A DNA stretch of 6,945 nucleotides. Origin: Anaerolineae bacterium. Lineage in GTDB: Bacteria > Chloroflexota > Anaerolineae > Aggregatilineales > Phototrophicaceae. Under the pieces are notes generated by a model, which was not told where the DNA came from, ran no database searches, and saw nothing but the letters and a program-made list of their open reading frames with translations. Positions 1 through 6,327 of the stretch are shown one piece after another. Every line of letters starts with the position of its first letter. The stretch's first letter is position 1. The position numbers were made by a program, and so were the translations under genes. The stretch spans positions 1 to 6,945 of the forward strand of contig JACMMD010000225.1 of NCBI GenBank assembly GCA_014379235.1, read 5' to 3'.

Positions 1-447
1 CCTATTCACGTAGAAATAGTCTCTCAAGAACGTAAAGTGTTCGACGAGCCGGAAGCGGATATGGTGGTGATCCCCGGCGTGGAAGGTGAGATGGGCATAC
101 TGCCACATCATGCCCCTGTACTGACGACGCTCGGCTTTGGCGAACTCATCGTCCGCAAGAAAGGCGCGGAAGAACGCTTCGCCATCTACGGCGGCGTGGT
201 GGATATTCGCCCTGATAAAGTGGTCGTCTTAGCGGACTTGGCCGAGTCGTCGTTCGACCTCAACATGGAAGCTGTCGAAGCGGCCCGCCAGAGCGCCCAG
301 AAGATGGTCGAAGAGGGCGTACCGGGAACGATTAACCGTGAAGCGACGCTGGCGTTACGTCGGGCGGATGTCGCGGCGAAGATTACGCGCAGTATACAGA
401 ATCGCGGGCCGGTGATGCGAATCATGGAGCAGGACGAGCGCGAGTAG
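1..447 (+). CDS. atpC: F-type ATP synthase epsilon subunit (5' end cut by window)
   Basis: This is the epsilon subunit of F1Fo ATP synthase, which sits on the gamma central stalk, couples rotation to catalysis and can inhibit ATP hydrolysis. The frame is open from base 1, giving 148 residues with no start codon in view. The first residues, PIHVEIVSQERKVF, match the usual N-terminus of the family, so only one or a few residues are probably missing. The GTG at 37 is internal, not the start. The N-terminal beta-sandwich carries the family hallmark PGVEGEMGILPHHAPVLT (about residues 25-42), followed by GELIVRK and FAIYGGVVDIRPDKVVVLAD. The C-terminal part (about 85-148) is the charged helical hairpin, with an RREADVAAKI-like stretch rich in Ala and Arg. 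The length is slightly above the usual 130-140 residues. As atpC is normally the last gene of atpIBEFHAGDC, the rest of the operon should lie just upstream. A strong hairpin follows the stop. Confidence 0.96.
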   Translation, partial: PIHVEIVSQERKVFDEPEADMVVIPGVEGEMGILPHHAPVLTTLGFGELIVRKKGAEERFAIYGGVVDIRPDKVVVLADLAESSFDLNMEAVEAARQSAQKMVEEGVPGTINREATLALRRADVAAKITRSIQNRGPVMRIMEQDERE

Positions 448-472
448 TCGTTATAGATCAAGCGGTAAATAG

Positions 473-515
473 ATCGCCCGAACGGAGCGAGAAATACCGC
501 TGCCGTTCGGGCGAT
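473..515 (+). terminator. Perfect 13-bp inverted repeat downstream of atpC, possible transcript end or 3' stabiliser
   Basis: ATCGCCCGAACGG at 473-485 is the exact reverse complement of CCGTTCGGGCGAT at 503-515, with a 17-nt loop. It starts 26 nt after the atpC stop, where the end of the ATP synthase transcript would be expected. No T-run follows the right arm (the next bases are GCCGTTTGCAATAG), so it is not a textbook intrinsic terminator. It could be a 3'-end stabilising hairpin or a factor-assisted terminator. A second 7-bp pair, AGCGGTA (461-467) with TACCGCT (495-501), overlaps it in a crossing arrangement, so the two stems probably exclude one another. Confidence 0.5.
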
Positions 516-529
516 GCCGTTTGCAATAG

Positions 530-616
530 TAGTTGTCAGTAATCAGTTGTCAGTAAAACCTTATTCGAGCCAGTCTCAATGTTTACTGATAACTGAAAAC
601 TTATGACTGAAAACTA
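530..616. repeat. MITE-like imperfect inverted repeat made of 14-bp-spaced units
   Basis: The left arm (530-559) contains AGTTGTCAGTAA twice, at 531-542 and 545-556, a 14-bp period. The right arm (581-616) contains ACTGAAAACT twice, at 592-601 and 606-615, also a 14-bp period. It reads as the approximate reverse complement of the left arm: both outer ends begin TAGTT-TCAGT and both inner ends finish in AGTAAAC or AGTAAAAC. The centre is about 21 nt. This style of CAGTTATCAGT-type repeat resembles short non-autonomous intergenic elements of cyanobacteria and some other bacteria. I see no transposase and no clear target-site duplication. It lies 35 nt upstream of mreB and may contribute to that gene's leader. 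Confidence 0.6.
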
Positions 617-651
617 TTTTCGCCGTTGTTGACGTTGGAATTGAGACCGAT

Positions 652-1659
652 ATGGGCTTATTCGACAAACGATTAGGGGTAGACCTCGGCACGGTGAACG
701 TGCTGATCTACGAGGGCGACCAGATTGTACTGCAAGAGCCATCGCTGGTGGCACTGACAGTGGAAGATGAGCGCATTGTAGAAATCGGTCAACCCGCCCG
801 TGAGATGCTCGGCAAGGTAGACGAAGAGGATATTCAAATCGTCCGTCCCTTGCGTGATGGCGTGATCGCGGATTATGAAGTGACAGAGGCGATGCTGCGC
901 TACTTCTTCAACAAAGTCGCTGGCCGCATCCGTCTCGTCAAGCCGACAGTCATGATCTCGGTTCCATATGGCGTCACCAGTGTCGAAAAGCGCGCTGTGC
1001 ATGAGGCGGCGGTTGCCGCAGGCGCTCGTGAGGCCTATCTCATCTGGGAGCCGTTAGCCGCCGCGATTGGGGCGGGCTTACCAGTCGGGACACCTGCCGG
1101 GGATATGGTCGTTAATATCGGCGGCGGCATCACCGAAGCGGCTGTCGTCACCATGAACAACATCGTTCGCGCTGAAAGCGGACGCACAGGCGGCCTCAAA
1201 CAGGACGACGCGATCATCAGCTATGTGCGCCGTAAGTACAATCTAGCCATCGGCCAACCGACTGCCGAAGCGGTGAAAATTCAAGTCGGTGCGGCGGTGG
1301 ACATCGGCACGGAACTGTCGATGGAAATTCAAGGGCGTGACAACGTGAGCGGCCTGCCGCGCACGATCAGTATCAGCACGGGCGAAGTTATCGAAGCGCT
1401 GGCCGAACCACTGGCACAAATCGCACAGGTGGTAAAAACGGTGCTGTCGAACACGCCGCCGGAATTGGCGTCGGACATCATTGATCGCGGCATTGTGCTG
1501 ACAGGCGGCGGCGCACTGCTGCGTGGCATGGATCAGTTCTTGACGAACGAAACCAAAGTGCCTGTTTACCGCGCTGATAACGCGCTCATCGCCGTCGCGG
1601 TTGGGGCGGGGCGGGCGCTGGATGATCCGGCTATTTTGAGCCGTATGAATCGGGACTAG
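652..1659 (+). CDS. mreB: MreB/Mbl-family bacterial actin with altered nucleotide-site residues
   Basis: This is a rod-shape-determining actin homologue. The family forms membrane-associated ATP-dependent filaments that organise cell-wall synthesis. The 335-residue length is typical. The phosphate-1 loop is at about 8-17 (LGVDLGTVNV, where DLGTANT is usual). EMLG, RPLRDGVIADYEVTEAML (65-82) and VPYGVTSVEKRAV (104-116) are well kept. The second half has EPLAAAIGAGLPV (133-145), the phosphate-2 motif VNIGGGITEAAV (154-165), YVRRKYNLAIG (191-201) and the adenosine motif LTGGGALLRGMDQFL (283-297). Three positions depart from the usual MreB pattern: IEEP is IWEP (W132), VDIGGGT is VNIGGGI (N155), and the GGDxxD segment is GGLKQD (L182). 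ATP use or polymerisation may therefore differ, and this may be a paralogue rather than the main MreB. The ATG at 652 fits the canonical N-terminus, although the Shine-Dalgarno is weak. No mreC or mreD follows; rex converges on it. Confidence 0.9.
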   Translation: MGLFDKRLGVDLGTVNVLIYEGDQIVLQEPSLVALTVEDERIVEIGQPAREMLGKVDEEDIQIVRPLRDGVIADYEVTEAMLRYFFNKVAGRIRLVKPTVMISVPYGVTSVEKRAVHEAAVAAGAREAYLIWEPLAAAIGAGLPVGTPAGDMVVNIGGGITEAAVVTMNNIVRAESGRTGGLKQDDAIISYVRRKYNLAIGQPTAEAVKIQVGAAVDIGTELSMEIQGRDNVSGLPRTISISTGEVIEALAEPLAQIAQVVKTVLSNTPPELASDIIDRGIVLTGGGALLRGMDQFLTNETKVPVYRADNALIAVAVGAGRALDDPAILSRMNRD

Positions 1660-1664
1660 CTGCG

Positions 1665-2291
1665 TTAGTCGAGGTAGAAGGTCATGCGCTGCATATGAAC
1701 CACCGGGTCGATATACTGCACACGGACATCATCAGGGACTTTCAGGCTGATCGGCGCGTAATTTAAGATAGCGCGAATTCCAGCCGCGATGAGCAGATCG
1801 GCCACTTCCTGCGCGTTTTCCGCCGGAACAGCAATCATAGCCAGTTTGATGCCACGTTCAGCAACAATCTTGGGTGCGTCTTCCATCGGCATAATTTTCA
1901 AATCACCGACAGACTTGCCGACTTTGTTGGGAGCGGCATCAAAGACACAGCTAATACGGAAGCCGCGATCTGTGAAGCCTTTGTAATGGGCGACAGCACG
2001 GCCAAGATCCCCTGCGCCAACGAGGGCGACTTCCCACTCGCGGTTGACTTTCAGCACCTGCTCAAGCTGTTCGCGCAGATAGGCGATACGATAACCCGTG
2101 CCTTGCTTGCCGAAACCGCCAAAGTGGGAAAGGTCTTTTCGGATTTGCGCCGAGCTTATACCGAGCCGTCGTCCCAGTTCATGAGACGACGTAACCTCGT
2201 GTCCCTCTTGTTGCAGACGGGTGAGCGCCCGCAGGTAAATTGGCAGTCGTCCGATAACGATGTCGGGAATGTTCGGGACATTTGAGGGCAT
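1665..2291 (-). CDS. rex: Redox-sensing transcriptional repressor Rex
   Basis: Rex senses the NADH/NAD+ ratio. It is a homodimer that binds operators when NAD+ is high and releases them on binding NADH, typically controlling fermentation and respiration genes. The 208-residue protein is standard length. The N-terminal winged helix (about 10-75) has IVIGRLPIYLRAL and the diagnostic SSAQIRKDLSHFGGFGKQGTGY (46-67). The Rossmann domain follows with AL-VGAGDLGRAVAHY (89-103; GAGNLG is commoner), CVFDAAPNKVG (115-125) with Asp118 as the likely ribose-binding acid, IAVPAENAQEVADLL (153-167) and ILNYAPISLKVP (175-186). The C-terminal helix (VHMQRMTFYL) is the segment swapped between subunits. The minus-strand ATG is preceded by GAGGAG (plus-strand 2303-2308), a good Shine-Dalgarno. 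The gene converges with mreB and diverges from the transporter operon. Autoregulation is common in the family and possible here. Confidence 0.96.
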   Translation of the reverse strand: MPSNVPNIPDIVIGRLPIYLRALTRLQQEGHEVTSSHELGRRLGISSAQIRKDLSHFGGFGKQGTGYRIAYLREQLEQVLKVNREWEVALVGAGDLGRAVAHYKGFTDRGFRISCVFDAAPNKVGKSVGDLKIMPMEDAPKIVAERGIKLAMIAVPAENAQEVADLLIAAGIRAILNYAPISLKVPDDVRVQYIDPVVHMQRMTFYLD

Positions 2292-2559
2292 AAGCCGTGC
2301 GACTCCTCGAAAGGCGGTTGCTGACTAGTCATTCGTTTGTGAAATAAAAAGCATTTCAATGTTACCATTGCTAGGTTTTTCACGCTAGGCGCGCTTCTCA
2401 GTCTCCAATTTAATCGCCGTTAACTTCGCGGTGGTGAGAACCTGTCAGAATAAACCAATGCAACTTTTCCCATTTGTGAACGTATGTACATATTATAAAT
2501 GGCATTTGGGCTTTATCATTGTTTTTATGCGGATGGCACAGGCTAGGGTTTAGAAATCT
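2292..2559. promoter_or_regulatory. Divergent intergenic region between rex and the transporter operon
   Basis: This 268-nt stretch has no credible gene and is much richer in A and T than its neighbours, as expected for back-to-back promoters. Visible elements are TTGTGAAAT at 2337-2345, an exact match to a Rex operator half-site; TGAAAT/ATTTCA (2340-2345 with 2353-2358); a CAATG-TTAC-CATTG palindrome at 2357-2370; TTGTGAACG at 2474-2482; and the perfect 10-bp palindrome TATGTACATA at 2483-2492. TATTAT at 2491-2496 is a possible -10 for the transporter operon, although I cannot pair it with a convincing -35. A nine-codon reading frame with two in-frame ATGs (2527-2553) lies just before the first adaptor and is probably chance. 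Confidence 0.55.
2337..2358. promoter_or_regulatory. Candidate Rex operator (imperfect)
   Basis: The known Rex site is TTGTGAAAT abutting ATTTCACAA. Here TTGTGAAAT at 2337-2345 is a perfect left half. The right half is ATTTCA at 2353-2358, but it lacks the final CAA and is separated by 7 nt (AAAAAGC) instead of abutting. It lies about 46 nt upstream of the rex start codon, where an autoregulatory operator would be expected. The non-standard spacing means this may be a single half-site in AT-rich DNA. Confidence 0.3.
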
Positions 2560-3948
2560 ATGGGTGTTCGACGTAGTTTAGTTGTATTGACGATAGCAAC
2601 GGTAGGGCTGCCGATTGCGATGTTGTCCAGCCGCGCCAATGATGTGGTTGTACAGGCTCAGACAGAACAGACGCGCCTCGAAAGTTTGCAGCTTCACACA
2701 GTAGGGCGCGGACGGGTCGAAGTCACCGTTTCTGCATTAGGCGCGGTTGAAGCTGACGCAGTGATCGGCCTGAGCTTTTTGTCGGGCGGACGTGTCGCTG
2801 ATTTGATGGTCACAGAAGGTGATTATGTTCTCGCCGGTGATGAACTCGTGCGCCTAGAAAACGAAGCCGAGCGCGTGTCCTACGATCAAGCGCTTGGGAA
2901 TTTGGAACTGGCCCAGTTACGCCTCGATGATTTGACGGTTGTAGATGAGCGCGATATTCGTGTCGCGGAAGCGCAGATCAATGCGGCGTGGGGCAACTAC
3001 CGCAGCATCGATGAGGCTGTGACGCAGGAAGATATTCAGGCGGCGGAACTGCGCGTCCAGCAATCGCGGGAAGCATTGGAACTCGCGGAAGAAGCGCGGC
3101 GCATCGCGGGCGGCCTCAACGAGCGCTCGTTCGCCGAACTAAATGCTCAGATCGGACAGGCATCCTTCAATCTGGCGACAGCACAGCTTCAGCTTGAGCA
3201 GTTACAGACACGCGACCCTGACGATCTCTACGCATCTTATGCCAATGTCGTGCAAGCGCAGCGCGAACTAGATCGCATCGCGGCGGGTGCGGATGCCTTC
3301 TCAGTGGAGCGCGCCGAAATCGCCATTCAGCAGTCTGAATATCAACTAGAGCAAGCGGAAACCGCCTACAACCGTACCATCCTGAAGGCGGAAATCGACG
3401 GCGTTGTGTCAGCCGTCAATGTTGAAGATGGCCAGTTGGTGACGGCGGGCGTGCCCGTTGTGGAGCAAACCGACATTGACCCGTTGTACATCGATGCCGA
3501 CATTGACGAGATTGATATTCAAGCGGTCACGGAAGGGATGCAGGCGCGGGTGTCGTTGGACGCGCTGGATGACATCGAACTGCGCGCGCAGTTGGACATG
3601 ATTTCGCTGCTCGGTTTTGATGATGGCAGTGGCATTGTGAGCTATAACGTGCGCGTTACGCTGGAAGATACTGATCCGCGTATCCGTCCCGGTATGACGG
3701 CGGAAGCGCTGGTTGTGGCAGACCAGCGCGAAAATGTGCTTATTGTGCCGAACCTGTTTATCCGCCTTGAGCGGACTGGCAACGTCGGCTATATCAATCT
3801 ATTGCAGCCGGATGGCTCGTTGGAAGAAGTGCAAGTCCGTTTAGGGCTGCGCGGCTTGGATAACAGCGAGATTGTTTCCGGTCTGCGTGAAGGCGACATC
3901 ATTGCAGTTGATCTCGCTGGCGAATCGTTTTCGTTGTTTGGAGGCTAA
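2560..3948 (+). CDS. Periplasmic-adaptor-like protein, HlyD/MacA family (first of two)
   Basis: This is a membrane-fusion/adaptor subunit that would partner the MacB-like ATPase and permease encoded downstream, outside the cytoplasmic membrane. It has 462 residues. A basic N-terminus and hydrophobic stretch (about 6-24, LVVLTIATVGLPIAML) act as a signal or membrane anchor, with no lipobox cysteine. The first half of the lipoyl-like domain is at about 52-100 (VSALGAVEADAVIG, GGRVADLMVTEGDYVLAGDEL). A long helical hairpin rich in Ala, Gln and Glu covers about 103-270. The second lipoyl half follows (TILKAEIDGVVSAVNVEDGQ, 273-292), then a beta-barrel (310-385, ending IRPGMTAEALV), and a membrane-proximal domain (392-450, LIVPNLFIRLE, VRLGLRGLDNSEIVSGL). 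The helical region resembles DUF-like HlyD adaptors of Gram-positive and Chloroflexota genomes. AGGG lies 11 nt before the ATG. The next gene begins 2 nt after the stop, so the genes are co-translated. Confidence 0.88.
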   Translation: MGVRRSLVVLTIATVGLPIAMLSSRANDVVVQAQTEQTRLESLQLHTVGRGRVEVTVSALGAVEADAVIGLSFLSGGRVADLMVTEGDYVLAGDELVRLENEAERVSYDQALGNLELAQLRLDDLTVVDERDIRVAEAQINAAWGNYRSIDEAVTQEDIQAAELRVQQSREALELAEEARRIAGGLNERSFAELNAQIGQASFNLATAQLQLEQLQTRDPDDLYASYANVVQAQRELDRIAAGADAFSVERAEIAIQQSEYQLEQAETAYNRTILKAEIDGVVSAVNVEDGQLVTAGVPVVEQTDIDPLYIDADIDEIDIQAVTEGMQARVSLDALDDIELRAQLDMISLLGFDDGSGIVSYNVRVTLEDTDPRIRPGMTAEALVVADQRENVLIVPNLFIRLERTGNVGYINLLQPDGSLEEVQVRLGLRGLDNSEIVSGLREGDIIAVDLAGESFSLFGG

Positions 3949-3950
3949 CG

Positions 3951-5411
3951 GTGGGGCGCTTTATTAAGAGATTTTCGGCGGTGCTGCTCGGCCTAATCGT
4001 AGGCGGGTACATCGGCCTTTCACGCGCAGGCATCATTGCCGCGCCCGATCCGGCTGCACAAGCCGCGATGAACGCTCAGGCGTTGTCGGCGGAGATCATT
4101 GACGAGTCGGTGGCCGAAGTCGATGATTTGTCGGTGACGGTCAGCGCCACAGGGACGATTCTACCGAACCGTCAGACACCCTTGAATTTTGCGATCATCG
4201 CTCCAGTGCGCGAGGTGTTGGTGCAGGAAGGGCAGTCAGTACACGAAGGTGATGTGCTGGCGCGTTTGGATACATTTGACCTCGAAATCTCGCTGCGGAA
4301 TGCGGAAATCGGTATGCAGCAGCAGCAGGTGGCTTATGACGAAATAGTCGCGCCACCGCGTGATGTCGATGTCGCCGTTGCAGAAGCGGCTCTGGCTGCG
4401 GCACAGGCACAGGCTGGCGCGGCTTCCGGCGGCGCGACTGCTGAGGAAATCAACATCGCGGAGGTTCAGCTTGAAGCGGCGCGTAACGCTCTCTGGCAGC
4501 AGCAGTTACAACGTGATGCAACGGTTGATACGCCGGGAGAATTCCGCGACTCGGATACCAATGACGCAGGCGCGCAGAATCTTCAAGCGGAGTCGCGTGT
4601 GCAGCAGGCCGAATATGATATAACCATTGCCGAGACCAATCTCGCCAACGTACAGAATCAGCCGCCGAATTATGGGCAGCTTGCCTCTGCCAGCGCGTCT
4701 ATCGTGCAGGCACAAATCCAGATAGACCGTTTGCAGAATGGGCCGGACGAAATCGAGCGGCGCATAGCAGAGGTCAACCTTGAGCTGGCGCATTTGAGCA
4801 TGGAAGCCGCAGAAGTGACACTCGCTCAAGCCGAGTTGACCGCGCCATTCGATGGCGTGATCGTGGAAAACAACCTCGTCATCGGTGAGCTTCCGCCCGC
4901 CGGGGCGGGCTTTCAGTTGATGGATACCACTAGCTACTATGTTGATTTGGCAGTCGATGAGACCGACATCGTGGATATTCAGGTCGGGCAGACGGTTCAA
5001 TTAAGCCTTGATGCACTACCGGAAGCCAATATAGTCGGCACGATTACACGGGTTGCGCTGACACCGACGCAGGTCGGGCAGGTTGTCACCTATACAGCGC
5101 GTGTCACGCTCGACCCAACGCTGGCGGCGGTGCGCTCCGGTATGACGGCGACAGCCACGATTGTCGTCAGCGAACTCGATAACGTGCTGATGGTACGTAA
5201 CCGATTCATTCGCATTGATCGCACGACGGGCCAAGCTTACGTAACCGTCATTGGTGAAGAAGGCTTGTACGAAGAGGTCGAAGTGGAATTGGGCTTGCGG
5301 AACGATACGTTCAGCGAGGTCATTAGCGGGCTAGAACCGGGTCAACAGGTGTTCTTGCTGCCTCGTGAATCATTCCTGCCCGATGCGAGTCAACCGGGAG
5401 GCGGAGCGTAA
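3951..5411 (+). CDS. Periplasmic-adaptor-like protein, HlyD/MacA family (second of two)
   Basis: This is a second adaptor of 486 residues and a clear paralogue of the one before it: NVLMVRNRFIRIDRT (411-425) here matches NVLIVPNLFIRLERT there, and EVELGLRNDTFSEVISGL (444-461) matches VRLGLRGLDNSEIVSGL. Domain order is an N-terminal hydrophobic anchor (about 8-24, SAVLLGLIVGGYIGL) with no lipobox cysteine, the first lipoyl half (62-107, REVLVQEGQSVHEGDVLARL), an Ala/Gln-rich helical hairpin (about 112-295), the second lipoyl half (LTAPFDGVIVENNLVIGEL, 296-314), a beta-barrel ending VRSGMTATATIVV (394-406), and a membrane-proximal domain. The start is GTG at 3951, supported by GGAGG at 3940-3944, 6 nt upstream and overlapping the end of the previous gene. 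Translational coupling is therefore likely. The tail is Gly-rich (SQPGGGA). The substrate is unknown. Confidence 0.87.
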   Translation: MGRFIKRFSAVLLGLIVGGYIGLSRAGIIAAPDPAAQAAMNAQALSAEIIDESVAEVDDLSVTVSATGTILPNRQTPLNFAIIAPVREVLVQEGQSVHEGDVLARLDTFDLEISLRNAEIGMQQQQVAYDEIVAPPRDVDVAVAEAALAAAQAQAGAASGGATAEEINIAEVQLEAARNALWQQQLQRDATVDTPGEFRDSDTNDAGAQNLQAESRVQQAEYDITIAETNLANVQNQPPNYGQLASASASIVQAQIQIDRLQNGPDEIERRIAEVNLELAHLSMEAAEVTLAQAELTAPFDGVIVENNLVIGELPPAGAGFQLMDTTSYYVDLAVDETDIVDIQVGQTVQLSLDALPEANIVGTITRVALTPTQVGQVVTYTARVTLDPTLAAVRSGMTATATIVVSELDNVLMVRNRFIRIDRTTGQAYVTVIGEEGLYEEVEVELGLRNDTFSEVISGLEPGQQVFLLPRESFLPDASQPGGGA

Positions 5412-5412
5412 A

Positions 5413-6255
5413 ATGCCATCATGGTTTCGGCGTAACGGCAAATATGAAGCGCCCCGCGATGCACAGGGGCGCAAAGCCGTCATCGACATACGCAACATCA
5501 ACAAGACTTACCAGATGGGCGAACTTGAACTGCAAGTCCTCAAGGGCATCGACCTGCAAATTTTCGAGGGTGAATTCGTTTCGATCATGGGGCCGTCGGG
5601 TTCAGGCAAAAGTACGTTGATGAACATCCTCGGCGCACTTGACCAACCGACAACGGGCGAATATTTTCTGGATGGCGTAGACGTGAGCAAACTCAGCGAG
5701 AGCCAGCTTGCACGTATCCGCAATAAGAAAATCGGCTTCGTGTTCCAGAGCTTCAATCTGCTCAAGCGCACATCGGCGCTGCGACAAGTCGAACTGCCGC
5801 TGATATACGGTGGAGACTCGAATCGTCGCAAACGGGCGATGGCCGCTTTGAACTCCGTTGGGCTTGGCGAACGTATCGACCATCTGCCAAGTGAGCTATC
5901 GGGTGGTCAGCAGCAGCGTGTTGCCATTGCGCGGGCGCTGGTGACTGAGCCGGCCATGATCCTCGCAGACGAAGCGACTGGTAACCTCGACTCGCGCAGT
6001 GGTACAGAAGTGATGCAGATTTTCCAGCGCTTGAACGAGGAGCAGGGCATCACGGTAATCTTCGTGACGCATGACCCCTGGACAGCACGCCATACGAAAC
6101 GGCTGGTGATGCTGCGCGATGGGAAGGTTGTGGCTGACCAGATGGTGCCCAAGCCATTGGTCGCGGGTGAGTCCGAGCGGCCATCCGAGGCCGAAGCGCT
6201 GGCGGATATTTTCCGCGAGACGTACTACGGCGGCGAGCAGCACGAGTACACCTAG
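5413..6255 (+). CDS. ABC transporter ATP-binding protein, LolD/MacB-type
   Basis: This is the cytoplasmic ATPase of a MacB-like exporter, 280 residues from the ATG at 5413. The frame extends 16 codons further upstream to another ATG, but 5413 is preferred: it is 1 nt after the adaptor stop and has GGAG 6 nt upstream (5403-5406). Motifs are Walker A GPSGSGKST (60-68), Q-loop FVFQSFNLL (109-117), signature ELSGGQQQRVAIARAL (161-176), Walker B MILADE (182-187) with catalytic Glu187, D-loop GNLDSRSG (190-197), and switch His220 in IFVTHD. GNLDSRSGTEVM and the NLL after the Q-loop are typical of the LolD/MacB/FtsE group. The usual ADEPTGNLD is ADEATGNLD here. A short N-terminal leader and about 40 charged C-terminal residues flank the core. 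It would dimerise and drive the permease encoded downstream. Confidence 0.95.
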   Translation: MPSWFRRNGKYEAPRDAQGRKAVIDIRNINKTYQMGELELQVLKGIDLQIFEGEFVSIMGPSGSGKSTLMNILGALDQPTTGEYFLDGVDVSKLSESQLARIRNKKIGFVFQSFNLLKRTSALRQVELPLIYGGDSNRRKRAMAALNSVGLGERIDHLPSELSGGQQQRVAIARALVTEPAMILADEATGNLDSRSGTEVMQIFQRLNEEQGITVIFVTHDPWTARHTKRLVMLRDGKVVADQMVPKPLVAGESERPSEAEALADIFRETYYGGEQHEYT

Positions 6256-6268
6256 TAACCGATTAGTC

Positions 6269-6296
6269 GTAGGGCGGGTCTGAGACCCGCCCCTAC
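6269..6296. repeat. GC-rich palindromic repeat inside the transporter operon
   Basis: GTAGGGCGGGTCT at 6269-6281 faces AGACCCGCCCCTAC at 6283-6296, forming a near-perfect hairpin with a single G at the centre and one bulged C. The GTAGGG...CCCTAC ends look like the dispersed palindromes seen in many Chloroflexota and cyanobacterial genomes, so I treat it as a REP-like repeat. No T-run follows, so it is not a typical terminator. It occupies most of the 72-nt gap between the ATPase stop and the permease start, in an operon whose other junctions are 1-2 nt. It could stabilise the upstream mRNA or reduce expression of the permease. Confidence 0.6.
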
Positions 6297-6327
6297 AGCA
6301 GCATTGTTCGCAAACGGACACTACTAA

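Noticed and set aside
37..447. atpC starting at the GTG at position 37
   Set aside because: The frame is open upstream and the preceding 12 residues match the conserved epsilon N-terminus, so the gene is cut by the window edge.
1651..1670. Terminator hairpin between mreB and rex (GACTA with TAGTC)
   Set aside because: The stem is only 5 bp and there is no T-run in either direction.
2527..2553. Nine-codon mini-ORF (leader peptide) before the first adaptor
   Set aside because: It has no clear ribosome-binding site, no run of regulatory codons and no attenuator hairpin after it, so chance is the simpler explanation.
4506..5000. Long minus-strand reading frame inside the second adaptor
   Set aside because: It lies fully antisense to a well-supported adaptor gene and its translation shows no recognisable domain or start signal.
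5365..5412. An ATPase start at 5365 overlapping the second adaptor
   Set aside because: The extra 16 residues do not resemble the family, and the ATG at 5413 has a better Shine-Dalgarno and a 1-nt junction with the preceding stop.
6269..6296. CRISPR repeat or intrinsic terminator interpretation of the palindrome
   Set aside because: There is a single copy with no spacers, and no T-tract follows.
5896..6321. Minus-strand reading frame over the ATPase 3' end and the repeat
   Set aside because: It is antisense to conserved ABC motifs and its product is compositionally unlike a real protein.
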